The notes: generated from the sequence alone by a model not told the origin. A stretch of DNA of 32,496 bases from DASZZV01 sp035544835 (GCA_035544835.1 DASZZV010000036.1:1-32496); one strand, 5' to 3'. Shown: positions 23,159 through 30,941, counted from the stretch's first letter. Program-made: numbers and translations.

Positions 23159-24738
23159 TGACTTCTCTACCTGCCACGCTTGGGCAGCTGAAATCCAGCG
23201 GCTATCACCTTCGCTCCATCAAGGACGAAATGCGCGAGAATCTTCTCCTGAAGATCGCCGCGGGCGAAACGACATTTCCCGGGGTGTTCGGTTACGAACG
23301 GACCGTGGTGCCGGCCATTCACAACGCCATCCTCTCGCGGCACGACATGATTCTGCTCGGTCTTCGCGGCCAGGCCAAAACCCGAATCCTGCGGTCGCTC
23401 ACCCAGCTGCTGGATGAGCAGATTCCGGCCATCGAGGGCTGTACGATCAACGACTCTCCCTTCGAGCCCTCCTGCAAACACTGCCGGAATCTTTCTCGCG
23501 ATCGGGGTGAGGATCTCCCAGTGCACTGGATCCGGCGCGAGGAGCGATACCGCGAGAAGCTGGCCACGCCGGATGTGACCGTGGCCGATCTCATCGGAGA
23601 CATCGACCCCATCAAGGCTGCCAATGAAAGACTGACCTACTCCGATGAAGAGGTCATTCATTACGGAATCATTCCGCGCACCAACCGCGGCATATTCGCG
23701 ATCAACGAGTTGCCTGACCTCGCACCGAGAATTCAGGTTGCGCTTCTGAATATCCTGGAAGAGCGCGATCTGCAGATTCGTGGTTTTCCGATTCGCATTC
23801 CGCTCGACATCGTGCTGGTGTTCACTGCGAATCCCGAGGACTACACGAGTCGCGGCAACATCATCACGCCGCTGAAGGATCGCATCGACTCGCAGATCCT
23901 TACGCACTATCCACGCAACGTGGCCATCGCGCGAGAGATCACGAAACAGGAAGCGTGGACCAACCGGCCGCTCGATCAGGTCACGGTCATGATCCCCGAT
24001 TATGTTTGCGACCTGGTCGAAGAGGTCGCCTTCGTCGCCCGGGAGTCAGATCTCGTCGATCAGTCCAGCGGCGTCTCGGCCCGGATGCCGATCTCGGCGA
24101 TGGAGATCCTGCACTCGAATCTCGAGCGGCGCGGTGTGTCGACTGGCGACAGGAAGGTGTTTCCGCGCCTATCGGATCTGGCCATGATTCTTCCGGCCAT
24201 CACCGGTAAGGTCGAGATGGTTTACGAGGGGGAGCAGCAGGGTGCCGAGGTCGTCGCAAAAAAGCTGATCGGCACGGCCGTGATGAAGCTCTTCGAACGG
24301 AAGTTCCCGGCCATCGAGCGCGCTGGCCGCAGTGCGACTGTCGACCGGGAGCGATCCCGCGGCTATGGCGAAGTCGACTACGACGAAATGCCGGGAAGCC
24401 GGAAGACGAAGAAGCCGGTGAAGCCGGAGGAGCCGAGAGTACAGGGAACGGCCGATTACGACGTAATCGTTCGCTGGTTTCTGGATGGCAACAAGATTAC
24501 GGTGTCCGATGAACAGGCTTTCAGGGAGTACTTTGCGGAGCTGAATCGCGTACCGACGCTGGCCGAAGTGGCGCGGAAGTACTTCACTGTCATCGGTGGG
24601 GATGAAGAGCTCGCCTTCGCCATGGAGCTCGTCCTGGAGGCGCTGCATCAGTCGCTGCGGCTATCACGCGAAGACCTCGATTCGACGATCACCTTCTCGG
24701 AACTGCTGAAATTCAATATCCTGAGAACGGTAAAGTGA
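23158..24738 (+). CDS. AAA+ ATPase, magnesium chelatase ChlI / MoxR-like
   Basis: A 526-residue ATPase. Walker A is GLRGQAKT (68-75), Walker B is GIFAINE (178-184), sensor-1 N225 lies in FTANPEDYTSRG, and the arginine-finger region is PLKDRIDSQI (239-248). GCTINDSPFEPSCKHC (94-109) resembles the ChlI insertion. A variable charged linker (about 395-430, lysine/proline-rich) leads to an added helical C-terminal domain (440-526). The family works with a MIDAS/VWA partner, here the gene at 25395, to insert metals or remodel client enzymes. It overlaps pth by one base and the next gene by one base. No chlorophyll genes are seen, so an actual Mg-chelatase role is unlikely. Confidence 0.9.
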   Translation: MTSLPATLGQLKSSGYHLRSIKDEMRENLLLKIAAGETTFPGVFGYERTVVPAIHNAILSRHDMILLGLRGQAKTRILRSLTQLLDEQIPAIEGCTINDSPFEPSCKHCRNLSRDRGEDLPVHWIRREERYREKLATPDVTVADLIGDIDPIKAANERLTYSDEEVIHYGIIPRTNRGIFAINELPDLAPRIQVALLNILEERDLQIRGFPIRIPLDIVLVFTANPEDYTSRGNIITPLKDRIDSQILTHYPRNVAIAREITKQEAWTNRPLDQVTVMIPDYVCDLVEEVAFVARESDLVDQSSGVSARMPISAMEILHSNLERRGVSTGDRKVFPRLSDLAMILPAITGKVEMVYEGEQQGAEVVAKKLIGTAVMKLFERKFPAIERAGRSATVDRERSRGYGEVDYDEMPGSRKTKKPVKPEEPRVQGTADYDVIVRWFLDGNKITVSDEQAFREYFAELNRVPTLAEVARKYFTVIGGDEELAFAMELVLEALHQSLRLSREDLDSTITFSELLKFNILRTVK

Positions 24739-25154
24739 TGACGACCCTGTCTGTTGATATCCCGGCCGACCTCTCCAAGCAGCTCGATCGCCTCGTGCGC
24801 GATGGCTGGTTTGACGACGGTCCCAGCATCGTTCGCGAGGCGCTGCTGCAGTTCGTGGAGGCCAAATCCTACCTCGGCGATTCGCCGCGGATGCTGCACC
24901 GTTTCGCCGCCGACGCCCTCAATGAGTCCAAGCCCGAGACGGCGCTCAAGTTCGTCGATCGCGCTCTCACGCTGCAGGCCGGACAGAAAATGGTCGACCT
25001 GGCGTTGTATCAGCAGCTCGTGGAAATGAGAGTGCAGATTCTTCTCGTTCTGGAAAGATTGGACGACGCTCGCCGGCAGCTCGAGGAAGCGAAGGAACGT
25101 CTTCCCAACAACCCCAGCATCGCTAAATGGCTGCAGAAGCTCGATAAAGGATGA
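24738..25154 (+). CDS. Ribbon-helix-helix domain protein with TPR-like C-terminus
   Basis: A 138-residue protein. Residues 1-43 (TTLSVDIPADLSKQLDRLV, GPSIVREALLQFVE) have the beta-strand-helix-helix form of CopG/ParD-type DNA-binding or antitoxin proteins. Residues about 55-135 are helical and TPR-like (ALNESKPETALKFVDRAL, LERLDDARRQLEEAKERLP). The combination is unusual. ATG 24738 overlaps the ATPase stop (TGATG); GTG 24735 is an alternative. Its place between an AAA+ ATPase and a VWA protein suggests an adaptor or autoregulator of that complex rather than a classical antitoxin; no toxin is adjacent. Function otherwise unknown. Confidence 0.78.
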   Translation: MTTLSVDIPADLSKQLDRLVRDGWFDDGPSIVREALLQFVEAKSYLGDSPRMLHRFAADALNESKPETALKFVDRALTLQAGQKMVDLALYQQLVEMRVQILLVLERLDDARRQLEEAKERLPNNPSIAKWLQKLDKG

Positions 25155-25169
25155 GGGAAAATGAAGAGG

Positions 25170-25351
25170 TGTCATCCCGAGCCGGGGACAGCGTGGTCGC
25201 TGCCACTGAGAAAAGAAACTGAGTGGGTGTCATCCCGAGCCGCAGCGAGGGATCTGGGCGGGGGCCTTAGGCCCTTGGCAATCGAAAATGTTCGCGAGCA
25301 CCACGATGGAAGGGCCCCCGCCCAGATCCCTCGCTGCGGTTCGGGATGACA
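25170..25351. repeat. Composite dispersed repeat with 39-bp inverted arms
   Basis: It starts with a unit beginning tgtcatcccgagc at 25170, and a second copy of that string begins at 25228. The second unit (25228-25266) is the reverse complement of 25313-25351 at 38 of 39 positions, with a 46-nt loop. The whole left part (25170-25266) is found again near the window end (32369-32466). It sits inside an apparent operon, between the RHH/TPR gene and the VWA gene, and fills that 240-nt gap, so a transcript would form a very stable stem there. No gene is present in it. Confidence 0.85.
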
Positions 25352-25394
25352 CATCAGTGATCCAGCACCATCTGACATCTGACATCTGATCCCC

Positions 25395-26486
25395 ATGCGC
25401 TATCGCTACGGTTACCTCGACCCGGCTCTCATCCAGCAGCTTCTCAACGAGCTCGGGCTGCGTCAGCTCTTCAATCATCTCCTTCTTCAAACGGGCGGAG
25501 ATGCCGAAGAGGCCATGAGCTGGATGCGGGCTCTTCAGGAGCAGGGTTATATCGATCCGGCCGTCGATCTGGAGGCCTTCTTCGCCAGGCTCCTGGAGCA
25601 GAACATCCTCGGACAGGATGGCAACGGCAACGTCGTGCTTGCTTCAGGCGGTGAGCGTCAGATTCGGCGTGATGCGCTGGACCAGATCTTCGGTGGTCTC
25701 CAGAAGTCAGCTGCTGGTTATCACTCCGTCAACATGGCGGGGCAGGGGAGTGAGCGATTGACGGAAACGCGGCCATATCACTTCGGCGACGACCCGATGA
25801 CCATCGACGGCATTCGCACTCTTCAGAACGCCTTGAAGACCAGCAGTCCCGACAACATTGTCATTACCGAAGAGGATTTCGAGGTCTTCGAGACAGAGCA
25901 CAACAGCAGCTGCGCGACCGTGGTGATGATCGACATCTCGCATTCCATGATTCTTTACGGCGAGGATCGCATCACGCCGGCAAAGAAGGTGGCCCTGGCT
26001 CTGACCGAGCTGATTCTCACGAAGTACCCGAAGGATTCGATCGACGTCGTGCTCTTCGGGGATGATGCTACCGAAGTTCCGATCTCTGAGATTCCGTATG
26101 TGAAGGTCGGCCCCTTTCATACGAACACGAAAGCCGGCCTGGAACTGGCCCAGGCGATCCTTCGCCGCCGCAAGCACGCCAACAAGCAGATCTTCATGAT
26201 CACCGACGGCAAGCCCTCAGCACTGCGGGAAAATGGTCGGCTCTATACGAACTCCTTCGGTCTCGACATCAAGATCGTCAATCGGACTCTCGAGGAAGCG
26301 GAGAAGTGCCGGCGACTGCACATTCCCATCACGACCTTCATGCTGGCGACTGACGAGACGCTTGTGAACTTCGTCGACCAGCTCTCGCGCATCAATCGCG
26401 GTCGCGCCTTCTACTCCTCGCCCGACCGGCTGGGCGAGTACATCCTCGCGGACTACATTCGGAATCGCCGGAAGTTCGTGCACTGA
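25395..26486 (+). CDS. VWA (MIDAS) domain protein, partner of the AAA+ ATPase
   Basis: A 363-residue soluble protein. Residues 1-110 are helical (YGYLDPALIQQLLNEL, AFFARLLEQNIL) and likely form the ATPase-binding part. Residues about 172-350 are a von Willebrand A domain with the MIDAS metal site in MIDISHSM (D180, S182, S184) and D271 in TDGKPS. Paired AAA+/VWA proteins (ChlI/ChlD, CbbQ/CbbO, NorQ/NorD, RavA/ViaA) act as ATP-driven assembly or metal-insertion machines. The gene is on the same strand as the ATPase but is separated from it by the RHH/TPR gene and a 240-nt repeat-filled gap. ATG 25395 lacks a clear ribosome-binding site. Confidence 0.88.
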   Translation: MRYRYGYLDPALIQQLLNELGLRQLFNHLLLQTGGDAEEAMSWMRALQEQGYIDPAVDLEAFFARLLEQNILGQDGNGNVVLASGGERQIRRDALDQIFGGLQKSAAGYHSVNMAGQGSERLTETRPYHFGDDPMTIDGIRTLQNALKTSSPDNIVITEEDFEVFETEHNSSCATVVMIDISHSMILYGEDRITPAKKVALALTELILTKYPKDSIDVVLFGDDATEVPISEIPYVKVGPFHTNTKAGLELAQAILRRRKHANKQIFMITDGKPSALRENGRLYTNSFGLDIKIVNRTLEEAEKCRRLHIPITTFMLATDETLVNFVDQLSRINRGRAFYSSPDRLGEYILADYIRNRRKFVH

Positions 26487-26512
26487 AGACGTTCTCCGTC
26501 TCGAACCTCCGT

Positions 26513-26625
26513 GTGGCGCGGCCGCCCTCGGCCGCCCCTTTCCCGTGAAAAAGGGCGCCGAGCAGACTCGTTGCGAAGAAGGAAGAGAGGCGCCAAACGA
26601 AGGGGGACAAGGGCGGCCGCGCCAC
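26513..26625. repeat. Inverted-repeat element, 16-bp perfect arms
   Basis: Arms 26513-26528 and 26610-26625 are perfect reverse complements (gtggcgcggccgccct and partner). An imperfect nested hairpin pairs about 26527-26541 with 26550-26562. It fills the gap between the VWA gene and the Uma2-family gene. No coding signal. Confidence 0.75.
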
Positions 26626-26670
26626 GAGGAACGAAGCGGGGATGCCGGGGACGCGGAGCACCTACCGAGG

Positions 26671-26676
26671 TATCAT
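26671..26676 (+). promoter_or_regulatory. Putative -10 box for Uma2-family gene
   Basis: TATCAT ends 7 nt before the ATG at 26684. A GGAG lies within the gap but only 2 nt before the start, so a leaderless or near-leaderless transcript is plausible. Confidence 0.35.
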
Positions 26677-26683
26677 CGGAGTG

Positions 26684-27241
26684 ATGTCCGATTCCATCAA
26701 GGAAGCAGCATATGACGATCTGCTGAAGCTTCCCGACAACCTCGTCGGCGAGATCGTCGGCGGTGAGTTGTTCGCCTCACCTCGGCCGGCTTCGCCCCAT
26801 GCGCGCACCAGCAGTCTTCTCGGCGGCGAGTTGATCGGTCCCTTCGATCGTGGCCGGGGAGGTCCCGGCGGATGGTGGATTCTCGACGAGCCGGATCTGC
26901 ACCTCGGTGGCGATGTTCTGGTTCCCGACCTCGCCGGCTGGCGACATGAACAGATGCCGCGGATGCTCAACGTGGCTGCATTCGAGCTTCGCCCGGACTG
27001 GGTCTGCGAGGTCGTCTCCCCGTCGACGGCGCGACTCGATCGCGTGCGAAAGATGCCGGCTTATGCTCGCCATGGCGTGCCCCATCTATGGCTCATCGAT
27101 CCGCTGGCGAGGATCCTGGAGGTCTACCACCTCACCGCCGAGGCCTGGACCCTCCTCATGGCGGGAGGTGGAAACGACCTGGTCCGCGCCGAGCCGTTTG
27201 AGGCCCTCGAGCTCGAGCTCGCGGCGCTGTGGATCGACTGA
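26684..27241 (+). CDS. Uma2 family (PD-(D/E)xK nuclease-fold) protein
   Basis: A 185-residue protein with the Uma2 layout: GEIVGGELFASPRP near 23-34, GGDVLVPDLAGWR (76-88) with D82, VCEVVSPSTARLDRVRKMPAYARHGVPHLWLIDP (107-140, given here as the EVVSPST and HLWLIDP marks) with E109 and K123, then a C-terminal strand region. These are the expected nuclease-core residues of the DUF820/Uma2 family, which is abundant in cyanobacteria, Chloroflexi and acidobacteria and whose biological role is not settled. ATG 26684 fits the family N-terminus better than the longer frame from 26642. It stands alone between a repeat and a toxin-antitoxin-like remnant. Confidence 0.88.
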   Translation: MSDSIKEAAYDDLLKLPDNLVGEIVGGELFASPRPASPHARTSSLLGGELIGPFDRGRGGPGGWWILDEPDLHLGGDVLVPDLAGWRHEQMPRMLNVAAFELRPDWVCEVVSPSTARLDRVRKMPAYARHGVPHLWLIDPLARILEVYHLTAEAWTLLMAGGGNDLVRAEPFEALELELAALWID

Positions 27242-27355
27242 GGAGCTCCGCGAACAAGAGGCGAGGGAACCAGGCGAGCAGGACAGACATGCGCCCGTCA
27301 GACCGCAGCCATTGAACCGTGGACAGGTTAGACAGCCTGCTTCGTCGCGATGGGA

Positions 27356-27361
27356 TAAAAT
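27356..27361 (+). promoter_or_regulatory. Putative -10 box for antitoxin-like gene
   Basis: TAAAAT ends 6 nt before the ATG at 27368. AAGGA lies in the gap but is only one base from the start codon, too close for normal use, which favours a leaderless mRNA. Confidence 0.35.
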
Positions 27362-27367
27362 AAGGAC

Positions 27368-27553
27368 ATGAATGTCAACGTGAAGGAAGAGGCGCAACGC
27401 CTCATCGCCGCGCTCCCCGAGAACAGCACCTGGGACGACGTCATGCATGAGATCTACGTTCGGCAAGCGATCGAACGCGGAGTGGCCGACAGCAGAGCAG
27501 GTCGAACCACGGATGTCCGTAAAGTCCGCGAGAAGTACGGCTTGCCTCAGTGA
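27368..27553 (+). CDS. Small antitoxin-like protein (ParE-associated type)
   Basis: A 61-residue protein with the pattern AALPENSTWDDVMHEIYVRQAIERGVADSRAGR, then VRKVREKYG, which resembles small antitoxins often found just before ParE/RelE toxins (similarity from memory, not a search). It is acidic in the middle and has no membrane segment. The stop overlaps a GTG that opens a frame with a ParE-like beginning (27550), a typical antitoxin-toxin junction, but that toxin is broken. It may therefore be an orphan antitoxin. It is preceded by 126 nt without other recognisable features apart from the -10 box at 27356. Confidence 0.7.
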   Translation: MNVNVKEEAQRLIAALPENSTWDDVMHEIYVRQAIERGVADSRAGRTTDVRKVREKYGLPQ

Positions 27554-27687
27554 ATGTTCATTGGACGGATGAAGCGGCCTGCTGGCGGTGGAAGGCCCTC
27601 CAAATCGCGTTGATCAAAAAGCCCTCCGGCGCGGCGACGACGCGGGCGCCCGTACCGGCCGCGACAGAAGGCGTGACTAACAGCTGA
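27550..27687 (+). pseudogene. Degenerate ParE/RelE-like toxin remnant
   Basis: From GTG 27550 (overlapping the antitoxin stop as GTGA) the frame reads VNVHWTDEAA, the usual beginning of ParE-type toxins, and then continues as CWRWKALQIALIKKPSGA and an Ala/Thr/Pro-rich stretch with no family resemblance before the stop at 27685-27687. ParE toxins are normally about 90-100 residues; this frame has 45. It looks like a 5' stub left after deletion or frameshift. I see no matching toxin C-terminus downstream before serS. Confidence 0.6.
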
Positions 27688-27701
27688 CCCCCGCCTCTTG
27701 C

Positions 27702-27707
27702 TATGAT
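27702..27707 (+). promoter_or_regulatory. Putative -10 box, leaderless start of serS
   Basis: TATGAT ends 8 nt before the serS ATG (27716). There is no ribosome-binding site in the gap (cccgcgcc), so the serS mRNA is probably leaderless. Confidence 0.45.
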
Positions 27708-27715
27708 CCCGCGCC

Positions 27716-28990
27716 ATGTTGTCGAGAGAGTTTTTACGTGAACATGCCGACGAATATGGGACGGCGCTGAAGAACCGGAACACGAGTGTCGATCTGGAGA
27801 CCTTTCTCCGTCTCGACACGGAGCGGCGAGAGACGATCCACCGGGTCGAAGGACTGAAGAGCCAGCGGAACAAGGCCTCCGAGGAGATCGCTCAGCTCAA
27901 GAAGGCGAAGGGGGACGCGTCGAGGCAGATCGAAGCGATGAAGCACGTGGGCGAGGAGATCAAGAGTCTCGATCTGCGTCTGGTGGAGACGGAAGAGCAA
28001 CTGCACGCCCTGGAAATGACCTTCCCGAACGTCCCCGATTCTTCGGTTCCGGTGGGAGCGGATGAATCGGCGAATCAAGTCGAGCGCGTCCTTGGAGCGG
28101 CGCCGGAGCTGGACTTTCCGGCGCGTCCGCACTGGGAGCTGGGTGAGATGCTCGGCATTCTCGATTTCGAGCGAGCGTCCAAGATCACCGGCGCGCGCTT
28201 CTCCGTGCTTTTCGGAGCCGGGGCGCGACTGGAGCGGGCACTCACGGCGTTCATGCTCGACCTGCACACCGGCGAGCACGGTTACACCGAGGTCCTGCCG
28301 CCTTTCATGGTCAACGCCGACTCGCTACGGGGAACCGGTCAGCTTCCCAAATTCGAGCAGGATCTGTTCAAGCTTCAAGGGGAGAAAGAGCTCTATCTGA
28401 TTCCGACCGCCGAGGTGCCGGTTACGAATCTGCATCGCGATGAGATTCTGGATGCGGGTGATCTGACGCGTTCGTACTGTGCATACACGCCCTGTTTTCG
28501 GAGCGAGGCCGGGTCGTATGGGAAAGACACGCGAGGCCTCATTCGCCAGCATCAGTTCGACAAGGTCGAGCTGGTGAAGTTCTCTTCGCCGGAACGCTCG
28601 TGGGAGGAACTGGAGAGATTGACCAATGACGCCGAGAAAGTCCTGCAGCGGCTCGGACTTCATTACCGCGTGCTCACGCTGTCGACTGGCGACATGGGCT
28701 TTGGATCGGCAAAGACGTATGACATCGAGGTCTGGCTTCCGGGACAGAACACGTTTCGCGAGATCTCCTCCTGCACCAACTTCACCGATTTTCAGGCGCG
28801 CCGGGCCAACATCCGGTTTCGCCGTGAGAATCGTAAAGTCGAGTTCGTGCACACGTTGAATGGATCGGGTCTTGCGGTCGGGCGGACCATGGTGGCGCTG
28901 CTGGAGAACTATCAGCAGGCCGATGGGTCGGTGGTCATCCCTGAAGCGCTGCGCTCGTACATGGGTTGCGACGCCATTCGCGCGAAGTAA
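27716..28990 (+). CDS. serS: Serine--tRNA ligase
   Basis: A 424-residue class II aminoacyl-tRNA synthetase of normal length, charging tRNA-Ser in the cytoplasm. Residues about 1-110 form the tRNA-binding coiled-coil arm. The catalytic domain shows TAEVP (231-235), motif 2 TPCFRSEAGSYGKDTRGL (258-275) with R262, QHQFDKVE, the SSCTNFTDFQARR region (351-363), and motif 3 NGSGLAVGRTMVALLENYQ (382-400) with R390. All expected substrate residues appear intact. The start lies 8 nt after a TATGAT box with no ribosome-binding site. The gene is followed by a long perfect inverted repeat. Confidence 0.97.
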   Translation: MLSREFLREHADEYGTALKNRNTSVDLETFLRLDTERRETIHRVEGLKSQRNKASEEIAQLKKAKGDASRQIEAMKHVGEEIKSLDLRLVETEEQLHALEMTFPNVPDSSVPVGADESANQVERVLGAAPELDFPARPHWELGEMLGILDFERASKITGARFSVLFGAGARLERALTAFMLDLHTGEHGYTEVLPPFMVNADSLRGTGQLPKFEQDLFKLQGEKELYLIPTAEVPVTNLHRDEILDAGDLTRSYCAYTPCFRSEAGSYGKDTRGLIRQHQFDKVELVKFSSPERSWEELERLTNDAEKVLQRLGLHYRVLTLSTGDMGFGSAKTYDIEVWLPGQNTFREISSCTNFTDFQARRANIRFRRENRKVEFVHTLNGSGLAVGRTMVALLENYQQADGSVVIPEALRSYMGCDAIRAK

Positions 28991-29014
28991 CGGAGCGACC
29001 GCGGCCTGCGGCCG

Positions 29015-29146
29015 GGGTCTTGTGTGGCACAGGCACTCTTGCCTGTGTGTCGGCCGTCGAGGCCGACCTCTCCGTGCGTTGCCACAGGAACGCCACGGCT
29101 CGACGCCGCAGCACACAGGCAAGAGTGCCTGTGCCACACAAGACCC
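29015..29146. repeat. Perfect 35-bp inverted-repeat element
   Basis: Arms 29015-29049 and 29112-29146 are perfect reverse complements over 35 bp with a 62-nt loop. Each arm also contains its own palindrome (cacaggca / tgcctgtg), and the loop has a hairpin (cggcc gtcga ggccg). It lies 25 nt after the serS stop and could serve as its terminator region, though no U-tract follows. The open frame of the next gene reads back through it (to 29024), but that part is not coding. Confidence 0.88.
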
Positions 29147-29200
29147 GTAAACGATCCCTTGCGTTTTTCCGTCCAAACCCCAGTTGAGGAAATGGACACC

Positions 29201-30919
29201 ATGAAACGTCATCTCGCCTGGATCGCCACGAGTCTCATTCTGATCTCATGCTTTGCTTCCGTTCCCCGAGCGGGGGCAGTCGAAGCCGAGGCATCGGCGC
29301 TCAGCGCGCGGCAACAGGTGCTGCATGTCCTCAATCGTCTTGGCTTTGGACCTCGTCCCGGCGACGTTGATCGGGTGCTGGCTATCGGACTGAATCGCTA
29401 CATCGAACAGCAGCTTCATCCAGAACGAATCAGCGATCCGATCGCCGATGGAAGACTGGCGACCATCGAGACCCTTGGAATGTCGACTCAGCAGTTGTTC
29501 GATCGCTTCCAGCGGCCCGTGATCGAGGCCCGTCGCGCGCGGAAGAAGAACGCCGCAGATGAGGCGAAGAGTGGCACACCTGATGATGAAGAGAAGGCCG
29601 CCGCCAGGCGCCGGGCCAGCATACCTCCCGGGCAGCGTCCTCGCCGGGTGATCGAGGAGTTGAACCAGGCCCGTGTGCTTCGAGCCGTCTACTCAGAACG
29701 CCAGTTGAACGAGGTGATGGTCGATTTCTGGATGAATCACTTCAATGTGTTCGCCAACAAAAATCTCGACCGCGTCCTCGTCACCTCGTACGAGCGTGAT
29801 GTCATCAGGCCGAACATCTGGGGGAGGTTCTCCGATCTCCTGATGGCGACGGCGAAATCGCCGGCCATGCTCATCTATCTCGACAATGCGCGGTCGGTCG
29901 CGGACGAAGATCATCGGAAGACGGCCCTTGCGAAGTCCTCGCCCTTTGGCCGGCGCGGGCAGCGTTGGCCGGAAGGCCGTTCGCTTCAAAACGATGCTCA
30001 GATGCGCCGGCGAGGTCAGGGAGCCGGACAGAAGTCATTGGGTCTCAACGAGAACTACGCCCGTGAATTGATGGAGCTGCACACGCTCGGTGTCGAGGGC
30101 GGATACGCGCAGAAAGACGTTACCGAGATGGCGCGTCTTCTGACGGGATGGTCGATCCGCCCGCCGCAGCAGGGGCAGATTGGCTTTATTTTCCGGGAGC
30201 AGATGCACGACGCCGGGACCAAGACCGTGCTGGGGCAGAGATTTCCGGCCGGCGGCGGCATCGAAGAGGGCGAGAGGATGATCCGGGTTCTGGCGCGCCA
30301 TCCTTCCACGGCCCATCACATAGCCTTTCAGCTTTGCCAGCGACTCATTGCCGACGAACCGTCCGCTGCTCTGGTCGATCGTGTGGCCAAAAGATTTCTC
30401 GCGACCGATGGCGATCTTCGGGAAACCGTGCGCGCGGTGATCGAGAGTCCGGAGTTCTTCTCTCCGGCCCTTTACCGCGCCAAGGTCAAGAGTCCATTCG
30501 AGTACGTCGTTTCCGCCATCAGGGCTGTGAATGGAGACACGGACGGCCGTGCCGTGGCGATGCAGATCGGGAAGATGGGAGAGCCGCTCTATCTCTGCCA
30601 GCCGCCGACCGGTTACTCCGATACGGCCGCGACCTGGGTGAACAGCGGAGCACTCGTGGCCCGCCTGAATTTCGCACTCGCTCTGGCCGACAGCAAGGTA
30701 CCGGGAACGAGACTGGTTGCACAACGAGTAGAGGGGGATCCGATCACCTTCTTCGCGCGACAGCTGATCGGCGGCGATCTCTCGCGCGAGTCACGCAAGG
30801 TCATCGACCAGAGACTGCGCGACGACCCGTCGCAGCAGCCATCGGCTTTGACCGAGCAGGGACGATCGGCGGTCATCGCCGGGCTGATTCTGGGTAGCCC
30901 CGAATTTCAAAGACAGTAA
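29201..30919 (+). CDS. DUF1800 family exported protein
   Basis: A 572-residue protein. MKRHLAWIATSLILISCFASVPRAGA is a Sec-type signal, so it should be exported. Family marks in order: VLNRLGFGPRPGDVDRVL and YIEQQLHPERI early, MVDFWMNHFNVFANK in the middle, ENYARELMELHTLGVEGGY then DVTEMARLLTGWS, and late LYLCQPPTGYSDTA. Function of the family is unknown. A charged Lys/Arg/Ala-rich insert (about residues 110-155) looks variable. I chose ATG 29201, 10 nt after AGGA (29187-29190); ATG 29192 is possible but would abut the Shine-Dalgarno. The DUF1501 gene follows after 22 nt, the usual arrangement for these two families. Confidence 0.9.
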   Translation: MKRHLAWIATSLILISCFASVPRAGAVEAEASALSARQQVLHVLNRLGFGPRPGDVDRVLAIGLNRYIEQQLHPERISDPIADGRLATIETLGMSTQQLFDRFQRPVIEARRARKKNAADEAKSGTPDDEEKAAARRRASIPPGQRPRRVIEELNQARVLRAVYSERQLNEVMVDFWMNHFNVFANKNLDRVLVTSYERDVIRPNIWGRFSDLLMATAKSPAMLIYLDNARSVADEDHRKTALAKSSPFGRRGQRWPEGRSLQNDAQMRRRGQGAGQKSLGLNENYARELMELHTLGVEGGYAQKDVTEMARLLTGWSIRPPQQGQIGFIFREQMHDAGTKTVLGQRFPAGGGIEEGERMIRVLARHPSTAHHIAFQLCQRLIADEPSAALVDRVAKRFLATDGDLRETVRAVIESPEFFSPALYRAKVKSPFEYVVSAIRAVNGDTDGRAVAMQIGKMGEPLYLCQPPTGYSDTAATWVNSGALVARLNFALALADSKVPGTRLVAQRVEGDPITFFARQLIGGDLSRESRKVIDQRLRDDPSQQPSALTEQGRSAVIAGLILGSPEFQRQ

Positions 30920-30941
30920 GACGCGGAATCGAGGTGCACTC

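Noticed and set aside
23167..23907. 246-codon minus-strand frame over the AAA+ gene
   Set aside because: It is antisense to Walker A/B coding sequence with no recognisable domain or ribosome-binding site.
23158..24738. Magnesium chelatase subunit for chlorophyll synthesis
   Set aside because: The ATPase resembles ChlI, but no ChlH, ChlD or other chlorophyll gene is present, and the C-terminal domain and partners differ.
25161..25349. 62-codon frame before the VWA gene
   Set aside because: It is entirely within the composite inverted repeat and encodes no recognisable protein.
29024..29200. N-terminal extension of the DUF1800 protein
   Set aside because: It translates the perfect inverted repeat; a Sec signal peptide begins at 29201 with a Shine-Dalgarno 10 nt upstream.
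28325..29212. 295-codon minus-strand frame over serS
   Set aside because: It is a shadow of serS and the repeat in a GC-rich genome; serS motifs are complete on the plus strand.
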